Source: Sulfuritalea sp.
Lineage (GTDB): Bacteria > Pseudomonadota > Gammaproteobacteria > Burkholderiales > Rhodocyclaceae
Assembly (NCBI GenBank): GCA_026399445.1
Contig: JAPLRA010000094.1
Coordinates: forward strand, 1-7,225
DNA: 7,225 nucleotides
Reading direction: 5' to 3'
Positions 1-6,224 of this stretch are shown piece by piece (the stretch's first letter is position 1; every line of letters begins with the position of its first letter). The position numbers and the translations under genes are program-made. The notes beneath the pieces were generated by a model, which was given only the letters and a program-made list of their open reading frames with translations, searched no databases and was not told the origin of the DNA.

Positions 1-1
1 C

Positions 2-235
2 GAAGCCTGCGGGCTTTCCGGCAGCCCGCTGTTCGAAAAATTCACCGCCGTGATCCGCAGTCTTGCCCATGCCCTGGGAGGGGAATTGCCCATCATTGCC
101 GCCGGAGGCATCACCAGTGGCGAACGTGCGCGAGCGAAACTGGACGCCGGCGCCGCGCTGGTACAAATCTACAGCGGCCTGATATACCAAGGCCCGCGGC
201 TTGTCGCCGAATGCATTGAAGCTACCAACGCCTGA
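2..235 (+). CDS. pyrD: Dihydroorotate dehydrogenase (quinone), class 2, C-terminal fragment
   Basis: This is the last 77 residues of PyrD, whose start lies left of the window. PyrD oxidises dihydroorotate to orotate in pyrimidine synthesis and passes the electrons to membrane quinone through FMN. The fragment reads EACGLSGSPLFEKF, then LPIIAAGGITSGERARAKLD, then AGAALVQIYSGLIYQGP. The middle part fits the second DHODH family signature (IIxxGGIxS...A...GA) that lines the FMN-phosphate pocket. The LVQIYSGLIYQGP end is typical of the class 2 membrane-associated form. The reading frame is open from base 2 to TGA at 233-235. An internal GTG at 50 is not a start, because family similarity continues upstream of it. 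One small oddity is Cys in EACGLSG, where E. coli PyrD has Gly (EAGGLSG). The gene is separated from rsxA by 101 bases and shows no functional link to it. Confidence 0.93.
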   Translation, partial: EACGLSGSPLFEKFTAVIRSLAHALGGELPIIAAGGITSGERARAKLDAGAALVQIYSGLIYQGPRLVAECIEATNA

Positions 236-259
236 GAGTGGCGGCTACAATTTGCCCAC

Positions 260-289
260 TTGCGCAAATACCATTAAAAGCGAGATAAT
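260..289 (+). promoter_or_regulatory. Candidate sigma70-like promoter for the rsx operon
   Basis: A TTGCGC -35-like hexamer (260-265) is followed after 18 bases by GATAAT (284-289), one mismatch from the TATAAT -10 consensus. This lies in the only A/T-richer stretch between pyrD and rsxA and would give a transcript starting near base 296, about 40 bases before the rsxA ATG. The -35 region also contains the perfect 8-bp palindrome TTGCGCAA (260-267). This is a pattern match by eye only. Transcription could instead read through from pyrD, since I see no terminator in the gap. Confidence 0.35.
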
Positions 290-303
290 TTGATCTCCAC
301 CAA
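290..303 (+). promoter_or_regulatory. FNR/ANR-like box upstream of rsxA
   Basis: TTGAT-CTCC-ACCAA matches the FNR/ANR consensus TTGAT-N4-ATCAA at nine of ten fixed positions. It starts one base after the candidate -10 element and would straddle the predicted transcription start. A regulator bound here would therefore more likely block than activate that promoter. A single one-mismatch site of this type can occur by chance, so the assignment is tentative. Confidence 0.25.
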
Positions 304-336
304 TTGTTGCGGACCCACCGCGGCGTTCCGCGCATC

Positions 337-921
337 ATGACCAGTTACCTCTTCATCGTTCTCGGCGCAGTCCTTGTCAATAACGTCGTCTTCGTCCGTA
401 TTCTTGGCTTGTGCCCCTTCATGGGTGTCTCCAAGAAGCTCGAAACTGCGGTTGGCATGGGGGCGGCGACGACCTTCGTCCTGACCATGGCCTGCGGCGC
501 AAGCTATGTCATCGATCGCTGGCTGCTGATACCCAATCAACTCGAATACCTGCGCACCCTGTCCTTTATCGTCACGATCGCCGCCATCGTGCAGCTCACG
601 GAACTGGTGATCCAGAAGACCAGCCCGCTGCTGCACCAGGTGCTCGGCATCTACCTGCCATTGATCACAACCAATTGCGCCGTACTCGGCATCCCGCTGC
701 TCAACGTCAGCCTGCGCCACAACTTCCTCGAGTCGCTGCTGTTCGGCTTCGGCAGCGCGGTCGGTTTCACGCTGGCGTTGATTCTGTTTGCCGGCATCCG
801 TGAGCGCCTCGAAGCGGCTGACGTCCCGATCCACTTCCGCGGTACGGCGATTGCCATGATTACTGCGGGCCTGATGAGCCTGGCTTTCATGGGCTTCGCC
901 GGCCTGGACAAGTACAAATAG
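337..921 (+). CDS. rsxA: Rsx/Rnf electron transport complex subunit A
   Basis: RsxA (RnfA) is an integral inner-membrane subunit of the Rsx/Rnf complex, related to NqrE of Na+-NQR. The 194-residue product matches the usual size of about 193. It is strongly hydrophobic, with about six membrane segments. Family landmarks are LVNNVVFVRILGLCPFMGVS near residues 13-32, LGIYLPLITTNCAVLG at 103-118, IRERLEAADVP at 154-164 and ITAGLMSLAFMGFAGL at the C-terminus. Cys26 and Cys114 sit at the positions that, with the paired Cys of RsxE, hold a membrane [2Fe-2S] cluster in this family. ATG at 337 is chosen because MTSYLFIVLG aligns with the family N-terminus (E. coli MTDYLLLFVG). A TTG at 304 in the same frame would add 11 unrelated residues. 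Neither start has a clear Shine-Dalgarno sequence. This is the first gene of the operon, and rsxB starts two bases after its stop. Confidence 0.96.
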   Translation: MTSYLFIVLGAVLVNNVVFVRILGLCPFMGVSKKLETAVGMGAATTFVLTMACGASYVIDRWLLIPNQLEYLRTLSFIVTIAAIVQLTELVIQKTSPLLHQVLGIYLPLITTNCAVLGIPLLNVSLRHNFLESLLFGFGSAVGFTLALILFAGIRERLEAADVPIHFRGTAIAMITAGLMSLAFMGFAGLDKYK

Positions 922-923
922 CG

Positions 924-1487
924 ATGTTCGAAGCAATTCTGGTCATGGCGCTGGGCGCCGTCGTGCTCGGCGCCGCACTCGGCTATGCTGCGGTGCGTTT
1001 CCGCGTCGAAGGCGACCCCCTGGTCGAAAAGATCGATGCCATCCTGCCGCAAACGCAATGCGGCCAGTGCGGCTTCCCCGGCTGCAAACCCTACGCCCAG
1101 GCGATCGCCAAGGGAGAAGCGGACATCAACTGCTGCCCGCCAGGGGGCGATGAAGGCATCCACAAACTCGCCGACCTGCTCGGCCGCGAATTCAAGTCGC
1201 TTTCCGCGGAACACGGTATCGAAAAGCCCAAATCCGTCGCGGTGATCGACGAGCAGCGCTGCATCGGCTGCACGCTGTGTATCCAAGCCTGCCCGGTCGA
1301 TGCCATCGTCGGCGCCGCGAAGCAGATGCACACCGTAGTCGCTCCCCAATGCACCGGCTGCGAGTTGTGCCTGCCGCCCTGCCCGGTCGATTGCATTTCC
1401 ATGCAGCCGATCGGCGAGAGCGTAGAAACCTGGAAGTGGAAGTATCCGGTATTCAAGATCAATCCGACACAAAGGGAGGCCGCGTGA
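924..1487 (+). CDS. rsxB: Rsx/Rnf electron transport complex subunit B, Fe-S protein
   Basis: RsxB (RnfB) is a membrane-anchored polyferredoxin that relays electrons inside the complex on the cytoplasmic side. The product is 187 residues (E. coli about 192). Residues 1-25 form one hydrophobic anchor. A Fe-S domain follows, with Cys46, Cys49, Cys54 and Cys71 in LPQTQCGQCGFPGCKPY...NCCPPGG. Two ferredoxin-type [4Fe-4S] motifs come next: Cys113/116/119/123 in CIGCTLCIQACPVDAI and Cys143/146/149/153 in CTGCELCLPPCPVDCI. All twelve expected ligands are present. Extra Cys70 and Cys157 lie beside ligands and are not needed. The ATG is two bases after the rsxA stop with no clear Shine-Dalgarno sequence, so translation is probably coupled to rsxA. 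The stop codon overlaps the GTG start of rsxC. Confidence 0.97.
   Translation: MFEAILVMALGAVVLGAALGYAAVRFRVEGDPLVEKIDAILPQTQCGQCGFPGCKPYAQAIAKGEADINCCPPGGDEGIHKLADLLGREFKSLSAEHGIEKPKSVAVIDEQRCIGCTLCIQACPVDAIVGAAKQMHTVVAPQCTGCELCLPPCPVDCISMQPIGESVETWKWKYPVFKINPTQREAA
1473..1479 (+). promoter_or_regulatory. Ribosome binding site that fixes the rsxC start
   Basis: AGGGAGG ends four bases before the GTG at 1484-1486. It lies inside the rsxB coding sequence and is one of the clearest Shine-Dalgarno matches in the operon. It supports this GTG over upstream in-frame starts such as the one at 1277, which would add 69 arginine-rich residues that are out-of-frame rsxB sequence. Confidence 0.7.
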
Positions 1488-3175
1488 ACGCGGTCCAGCG
1501 CCTGTTCGGCTTTCACGGCGGTGTCAAGCCGGCCTACAACAAGGAAGCGGCGACCGGGCTACCGATCGCCGTGGCGCCAACGCCGACTTTGCTCGTCATT
1601 CCGCTGCATCAGAGCATCGGCGGCATCCCGCGTCCGCTGGTGAAGGCAGGCGATCGCGTGCTCAAAGGCCAGCGCATCGGCGGTGCCGACGGCAACGTGT
1701 CTTCCGCGGTGCATGCCTCGACCTCAGGCACTGTCGTCGCCGTCGAAATGCGCCTGATGCCGCACACCTCCGGTCTGTCCGCACTTTGCGTGGTCATCGA
1801 GCCGGACGGCCGCGACGAATGGATTCCCCGTCAGCCCTTTGACTTCCGCAGCGCGACGCCGACGCAAACCCGCGACTATTTGCGCGATACCGGCGTCGTC
1901 GGCCTGGGAGGAGCGGTATTCCCCAGTTATCTCAAACTGAACCCGGGGAAACTGGGGAAACTGCATACGCTGGTCTTGAACGGTGCCGAATGCGAGCCCT
2001 TCATTACCTGCGACGACCTGCTGATGCGGGAGCGCGCCGAGACCATCATCAAGGGCACCCTGATCATGCGCGAAATGCTCAGCGCGGGCCAGGTGCTGAT
2101 CGGCATCGAGGACAACAAACCGCAAGCGATAGCCGCGATGGAAGTCGCCGCGCAAGCCGCCAATGCGGCGGCGGGCGATTCATCGATCAAGGTGGTGCCG
2201 GTACCTACCCGCTATCCGGCGGGAGGCGCCAAGCAACTGATGCGGGTTCTCACCGGCATCGAAGTGCCGCACGGCAAGCGCTCGACAGACTACGGTCTGC
2301 AGTGCTTCAACGTCGGCACCGCCTATGCGATCTACGAAGCCATCGCACTGGGCCAGCCCCTGATCTCGCGCATCGTCACCGTCGCCGGAAACGTGGAAAG
2401 GGCGCGCAACTATGAAGTGCTGCTCGGCACTCCCATGCGCGACCTCGTGGCTCTTTGCGGGCCGCTGCCGGATACCGACCGCGTAATCATGGGCGGCCCC
2501 ATGATGGGCCTGTTGATGCCGAACGATGAAGTCCCGGTGGTCAAGGCTGCCAACTGCGTTCTGGTAGGGTCCAGGAAATTGTTCCCGCCGCCGCCGCCGG
2601 AGATGCCCTGCATCCGCTGCGGCGAATGCGCCAAGGTATGCCCGAGCGACCTCCAGCCATTCGAGATGTACTGGTTTTCGCGAGCGAAGATTTTCGGCAA
2701 GGCCCAGGAATACAACCTGTTCGACTGCATCGAATGCGGCTGCTGCGCCTACGTGTGTCCATCACGCATTCCGCTGGTCGACTACTACCGTTTTGCCAAG
2801 AGCGAAATCTGGGCGCGCGAACTCGAAAATGAGGCTGCCGACGTTGCTCGCGAACGCTACGAGTTCCGTCTGTTGCGCGAAGAACGCGAAAAGCAGGAAA
2901 AAGCCGCCAAGCTCGCGGCCAAGACTGCCGCCGGCCGCGAAAAAGCCGCTGCGGCGCTGGCCGAGGTCGAACAACCGGCCGTCACACCCGAGCAGGATGC
3001 GAAGAAAGCCCTTATCGCGGCAGCCCTCGAGCGCGCCCGCGTGCAGAAGGCGCAGGCCCATCCGGAAAACACCAGCAACCTGACACCGCAGCAGCAGGCA
3101 GAGGTCGAGGCGATCGAAGCGCGCCGCGCCGAAATCCGCGAAATGGCCAAGCCGCATTTGCGGCAGGATGACTAG
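1484..3175 (+). CDS. rsxC: Rsx/Rnf electron transport complex subunit C, NADH/FMN and Fe-S subunit
   Basis: RsxC (RnfC) is the peripheral cytoplasmic entry module that takes electrons from NADH through FMN to Fe-S clusters, and resembles the 51-kDa subunit of complex I. The product is 563 residues. An N-terminal barrel-like region (about 1-110) includes PLVKAGDRVLKGQRIG. The flavin/NADH-type core follows with GLGGAVFPSYLKLN (140-153) and NGAECEPFITCDD (166-178). Next come YPAGGAKQLM (244-253) and VIMGGPMMG near 334-342. Two [4Fe-4S] motifs are Cys376/379/382/386 (CIRCGECAKVCPSDL) and Cys415/418/421/425 (CIECGCCAYVCPSRI). Residues about 440-563 form a charged Ala/Glu/Lys/Arg-rich, probably helical tail. 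This tail varies in length in the family, and E. coli RsxC is much longer at about 740. A run of five Pro (368-372) precedes the first cluster. The GTG start overlaps the rsxB stop by four bases, and the 3' end overlaps rsxD by eight. Confidence 0.96.
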   Translation: MNAVQRLFGFHGGVKPAYNKEAATGLPIAVAPTPTLLVIPLHQSIGGIPRPLVKAGDRVLKGQRIGGADGNVSSAVHASTSGTVVAVEMRLMPHTSGLSALCVVIEPDGRDEWIPRQPFDFRSATPTQTRDYLRDTGVVGLGGAVFPSYLKLNPGKLGKLHTLVLNGAECEPFITCDDLLMRERAETIIKGTLIMREMLSAGQVLIGIEDNKPQAIAAMEVAAQAANAAAGDSSIKVVPVPTRYPAGGAKQLMRVLTGIEVPHGKRSTDYGLQCFNVGTAYAIYEAIALGQPLISRIVTVAGNVERARNYEVLLGTPMRDLVALCGPLPDTDRVIMGGPMMGLLMPNDEVPVVKAANCVLVGSRKLFPPPPPEMPCIRCGECAKVCPSDLQPFEMYWFSRAKIFGKAQEYNLFDCIECGCCAYVCPSRIPLVDYYRFAKSEIWARELENEAADVARERYEFRLLREEREKQEKAAKLAAKTAAGREKAAAALAEVEQPAVTPEQDAKKALIAAALERARVQKAQAHPENTSNLTPQQQAEVEAIEARRAEIREMAKPHLRQDD

Positions 3176-4214
3176 ACAAGATCGTGATCTCCTCGTGAAC
3201 AACTCGCCCTACTTCCTCCAACCCGCCAGCGTGCAATCCGTCATGCTGCGGGTGCTGGTCGCGCTGCTGCCGGGCATCGCCGCCTACGTCTGGTTTTTCG
3301 GGGCCGCGATCCTCGTGCAAATCCTCCTGGCCTCGGTGACGGCACTGGCAGCCGAGGCCGTGATGCTGAAGCTGCGCGGCAAGCCGCTCATGATGTTCCT
3401 CGGCGACGGCTCCGCCCTGGTCACGGCGTGGCTGATCGCACTGACCTTCCCCTCGATCGCACCCTGGTGGCTGACCGTATTCGGTACCCTGCTCGCCATC
3501 GTTGTCGCCAAGCATCTGTATGGCGGACTGGGACAGAATCCGTTCAATCCCGCCATGGTGGCCTTTGCGCTGATGATCGTCGCCTATCCGCTCCTCATGT
3601 CGCAATGGCCGGGGGTGGACGCCACCGACTTTGCCGGGCAATGGGAGGCGATTTTCGGCAGCCGCCAACTCGACGCCATGACCATGGCCACGCCGCTGGA
3701 TGCGCTGCGCACAGTCCTGCGCGATCCGGAACAGCGCGCGGTGATTGCCGGCTTGCTGGGCAAGCACGCGACCTTCGGCAACGTCGGTGGCCGCGGCTGG
3801 GAGTGGATCGCCGCCGGCTACGCCCTCGGTGGGTTGTATCTGCTGCAGCAGCGCATCATTACCTGGCACATGCCTGTCGCCTTCCTGGCTACGCTGTTCG
3901 CCGTATCAGGCGCTTTCGCCCTCTACGAACCCGACCGCTTCGCCGGACCCGGCTTCCAGTTGTTTACCGGCGGCGCCATGCTCGCGGCTTTCTTCATCGT
4001 CACCGACCCCGTTTCCGGAGCCACCACCCCGAGAGGCAAGCTGATCTTCGCCGGCGCCGCCGCGGTGCTGACCTGGATCATCCGCACCTTCGGCGCCTAC
4101 CCGGATGGCATCGCCTTCGCGGTACTGCTGATGAATATCGCAGCGCCGCTGATCGACATGTACACGCAGCCGCCGGTCTTCGGGCACAAGGACAAGCGGG
4201 GAGACTCGCCATGA
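3168..4214 (+). CDS. rsxD: Rsx/Rnf electron transport complex subunit D, FMN-carrying membrane subunit
   Basis: RsxD (RnfD) is a polytopic inner-membrane subunit related to NqrB, carries covalent FMN and lies on the electron and ion path. The 348 residues match the usual length of about 350. Landmarks are NSPYFLQPASVQSVMLRVLV (12-31), LPGIAAYVWFFGAAILVQIL (34-53), KHLYGGLGQNPFNPAMV (115-131), FFIVTDPVSGATTPRGKLIF (275-294) and FGAYPDGIAFAVLLMNIAAP (308-327). Hydrophobic segments run from about 25 to 145 and 211 to 330, around a soluble loop at 146-210. That loop holds DAMTMATPLD, whose Thr175 lies in the ApbE-type flavinylation pattern Dxx(S/T)xAT and corresponds to the FMN-bearing Thr187 of E. 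coli and Vibrio RsxD/RnfD. ATG at 3168 overlaps rsxC by eight bases and has no well-spaced Shine-Dalgarno sequence. GTG at 3195 is a possible shorter start. The stop overlaps the rsxG ATG (ATGA). Confidence 0.96.
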   Translation: MTRQDRDLLVNNSPYFLQPASVQSVMLRVLVALLPGIAAYVWFFGAAILVQILLASVTALAAEAVMLKLRGKPLMMFLGDGSALVTAWLIALTFPSIAPWWLTVFGTLLAIVVAKHLYGGLGQNPFNPAMVAFALMIVAYPLLMSQWPGVDATDFAGQWEAIFGSRQLDAMTMATPLDALRTVLRDPEQRAVIAGLLGKHATFGNVGGRGWEWIAAGYALGGLYLLQQRIITWHMPVAFLATLFAVSGAFALYEPDRFAGPGFQLFTGGAMLAAFFIVTDPVSGATTPRGKLIFAGAAAVLTWIIRTFGAYPDGIAFAVLLMNIAAPLIDMYTQPPVFGHKDKRGDSP

Positions 4215-4909
4215 GCGAACCCATCGAAATCGCCCACCGCGAATCCAGCGTGCTGCGCATTTCGGTACGCACCGCGGCGATCATGCTCGCCTTCACGCTG
4301 GTGTTCACCGCGCTGATGGCCGGCACCTATCGCGTCACGGAGCCACTGGTTGCGGCCAGCGCCCTGACCGAAAAGCTGAGACTGATCGGCGAAGTGCTGC
4401 CACCCGGCCATTACGACAACGACCTGATGGCCGATGCGATCACCCTGTCGCCGCAAAAGGCGCTCGGCCTCAACGAAGAAACGCGCCTCTGGCGTGCGCG
4501 CAAGGGCGGGGAGCCCGCTGCGCTGGTGCTGGAAGCTGCAGCCCTCGATGGCTATTCGGGCCGCATCAGCCTGATCCTCGCCGTCGATGTCGAAGGCCAT
4601 ATGCTGGCGCAGCGCGTGACCGCCCACAAGGAAACGCCGGGCCTCGGTGACTACATCGACCCGAAGAAGGACCGCAACAAGACCCGACCGTGGATCACCC
4701 AGTTCAGCAACCTGGGTTTCGATACCGTGCCGCAAAAAAAGTGGAAGGTGAAGAAGGACGGTGGCCGTTTCGACCAGATGAGCGGCGCGACGATTTCTGC
4801 CCGCGCCGTCACCAACGCCAGCGGTCGCGCCCTGGCGTGGGCCGTCGAACATCGCGACAAGCTGTTCGCCCTGCCAGCGAACAGCCGATTTGAGGAGAGC
4901 AAACCATGA
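4211..4909 (+). CDS. rsxG: Rsx/Rnf electron transport complex subunit G, covalent-FMN protein
   Basis: RsxG (RnfG) is a single-span inner-membrane protein with a periplasmic FMN domain related to NqrC. The product is 232 residues, somewhat longer than E. coli RsxG (about 206). A hydrophobic anchor spans about 22-40 (TAAIMLAFTLVFTALMAGTY). The FMN domain shows GYSGRISLILAVD (114-126), AHKETPGLGDYI (138-149), WITQFSNLGFD (161-171) and the flavinylation site FDQMSGATISARAV (187-200). Thr194 is the predicted FMN-phosphoryl attachment, and Asp188 and Ser191-Gly192-Ala193 fit the ApbE recognition pattern. The ATG at 4211 is preceded by GGGGAG (4198-4203) at seven bases and overlaps the rsxD stop by four. 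The frame is also open upstream within rsxD, but that sequence is an out-of-frame shadow. Confidence 0.95.
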   Translation: MSEPIEIAHRESSVLRISVRTAAIMLAFTLVFTALMAGTYRVTEPLVAASALTEKLRLIGEVLPPGHYDNDLMADAITLSPQKALGLNEETRLWRARKGGEPAALVLEAAALDGYSGRISLILAVDVEGHMLAQRVTAHKETPGLGDYIDPKKDRNKTRPWITQFSNLGFDTVPQKKWKVKKDGGRFDQMSGATISARAVTNASGRALAWAVEHRDKLFALPANSRFEESKP

Positions 4910-5595
4910 GCGCCTACAAGGACATCGCCTGGAACGGCATCTGGAAACAGAACACCATCCTCGCCCAGGTGCTGGGCCTGTGTCCGCTGCTGGCGGTGAG
5001 CAGCAATCTGGTGAATGCGGTCAGCCTCGGCCTGGCGACCATTGTCGTCATGATGCTGTCCAACTTCGCCATTTCCGCCTTGCGTGCCTTCATCCCCTAC
5101 GAGATCCGCATTCCAGTTTTCATCCTGATCATCGCGGCACTGGTCACCGGGATCGACCTTGCTTTCAATGCATTCCTGCATGACCTCTACATGGTGCTCG
5201 GCATTTTCATTCCGCTGATCGTCACCAACTGCATCGTGCTGGCCCGCGTCGAAGCCTTCGCCGCGAAGAACGGCCTGCGCGCCGCAACATTCGATGGGCT
5301 GATGATGGGTGTCGGCTTTGTCTGGGTAATCGGACTCCTGGGCGCCGTGCGTGAGTTCGTAGGCCAGGGCACCCTCTTCTCGGGCATCGAGATGATCTTC
5401 CCGCAGCTTTCCGGAATCCAGATATTGCCGGTGGAATATCCGGGATTCCTGATCGCCATGCTGCCGCCCGGCGCCTTCTTCGTTCTCGGTCTGCTGATCG
5501 CCGGCCGCAACTGGCTGGATTCCCGCGCCAACCAACGCACACGCGAGCAGCGCATCCACCACCAGGCTGATCACGCAAATTCGGTTCCGGCATGA
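4906..5595 (+). CDS. rsxE: Rsx/Rnf electron transport complex subunit E
   Basis: RsxE (RnfE) is the second small polytopic membrane subunit, homologous to RsxA and to NqrD, and pairs with RsxA in an inverted arrangement. The product is 229 residues (E. coli about 231). Landmarks are NGIWKQNTILAQVLGLCPLL (10-29), YEIRIPVFILIIAALVT (65-81), LHDLYMVLGIFIPLIVTNCI (91-110), RVEAFAAKNG (114-123) and the segment about 130-150 (DGLMMGVGFVWVIGLLGAVRE). The C-terminal hydrophobic stretch PPGAFFVLGLLIAGRNW lies at 187-203. Cys26 and Cys109 match RsxA Cys26 and Cys114, the ligands of the shared membrane Fe-S cluster. A good Shine-Dalgarno, GAGGAG (4892-4897), lies eight bases before the ATG, which overlaps the rsxG stop (ATGA). 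A polar, His-containing tail after residue 205 is less conserved. The stop overlaps the nth start. Confidence 0.96.
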   Translation: MSAYKDIAWNGIWKQNTILAQVLGLCPLLAVSSNLVNAVSLGLATIVVMMLSNFAISALRAFIPYEIRIPVFILIIAALVTGIDLAFNAFLHDLYMVLGIFIPLIVTNCIVLARVEAFAAKNGLRAATFDGLMMGVGFVWVIGLLGAVREFVGQGTLFSGIEMIFPQLSGIQILPVEYPGFLIAMLPPGAFFVLGLLIAGRNWLDSRANQRTREQRIHHQADHANSVPA

Positions 5596-6224
5596 CCCCA
5601 AAGAAGGTTCGCGAGTTCTTCACCCGTCTCGCTGCGGCGAACCCGGAACCGAAAAGCGAGCTCGAATACGCCACGCCCTACCAATTGCTGGTGGCCGTGG
5701 TGCTTTCCGCGCAGGCCACCGACAAGGGCGTGAATCGCGCAACACGCCCCCTGTTCCGCGCGCACCCGACGCCGCAGGCCATCGCCGTGCTGGGCGAGGA
5801 AGGCCTCGCCGAATACATCAATACCATCGGCCTCTACCCGACCAAGGCGAAGAACGTCGTGGGGCTGTCGCGCCTGCTGCTCGAACGCCACGGCGGCGAA
5901 GTGCCGCATGATCGCGCCGCGCTCGAAGCCCTGCCCGGGGTTGGCCGCAAGACCGCCAATGTAGTACTGAACATCGCCTTCCACGAACCGACCATCGCCG
6001 TGGACACCCACATCTTTCGCGTCAGCAACCGGACCGGGCTGGCCGCGGGAAAAACCGTCGTCGACGTCGAGCAGAAGCTGCTCAAGGTGGTGCCCGATGA
6101 GTTCCGCATGCACGCCCATCACTGGCTGATCCTCCACGGCCGCTATACCTGCAAGGCGCGCAACCCGGACTGCGTCCATTGCAGCGTCTTCGACCTGTGT
6201 GCCTGGAAAGAGAAAAATGTTTAA
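5592..6224 (+). CDS. nth: Endonuclease III, DNA glycosylase/AP lyase
   Basis: Nth removes oxidised pyrimidines from DNA and cleaves the abasic site (base excision repair). The 210 residues match E. coli Nth (211) with the same numbering at the key sites. The helix-hairpin-helix is LPGVGRKTANVV (114-125) with catalytic Lys120. The catalytic Asp is Asp138 in AVDTHIFRVSNR (136-147). The C-terminal [4Fe-4S] ligands are Cys187, Cys194, Cys197 and Cys203 (Cx6Cx2Cx5C). The N-terminal part carries PYQLLVAVVLSAQATDKGVN (29-48), typical of the family. The ATG overlaps the rsxE stop by four bases with no separate Shine-Dalgarno sequence, so nth is probably translated by coupling to the rsx genes. The same rsxE-nth order occurs in E. 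coli. The 3' end overlaps the DUF1841 gene by eight bases. Confidence 0.98.
   Translation: MTPKKVREFFTRLAAANPEPKSELEYATPYQLLVAVVLSAQATDKGVNRATRPLFRAHPTPQAIAVLGEEGLAEYINTIGLYPTKAKNVVGLSRLLLERHGGEVPHDRAALEALPGVGRKTANVVLNIAFHEPTIAVDTHIFRVSNRTGLAAGKTVVDVEQKLLKVVPDEFRMHAHHWLILHGRYTCKARNPDCVHCSVFDLCAWKEKNV

Noticed and set aside
304..336. TTG start giving rsxA an 11-residue extension
   Set aside because: Family N-termini match the ATG at 337, and no Shine-Dalgarno sequence supports the TTG.
1277..1483. N-terminal extension of rsxC from an upstream in-frame start
   Set aside because: The 69 extra residues are out-of-frame rsxB, and the GTG at 1484 has a strong ribosome binding site and the family-typical N-terminus.
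274..1516. Long minus-strand reading frames opposite rsxA and rsxB (up to 273 codons)
   Set aside because: They lie opposite clearly conserved genes, show biased low-complexity composition typical of high-GC antisense frames, and match no family I recognise.
3428..4909. A 493-codon plus-strand frame that could be read as an extended or fused rsxG
   Set aside because: The first 261 codons are out-of-frame rsxD sequence. The true rsxG starts at 4211 with a good Shine-Dalgarno sequence and ATGA overlap.
3012..5601. Minus-strand frames of 251, 285 and 316 codons opposite rsxC, rsxD, rsxG and rsxE
   Set aside because: They are Gln/His/Asp/Arg-rich shadows of membrane-protein codons with no recognisable domain.
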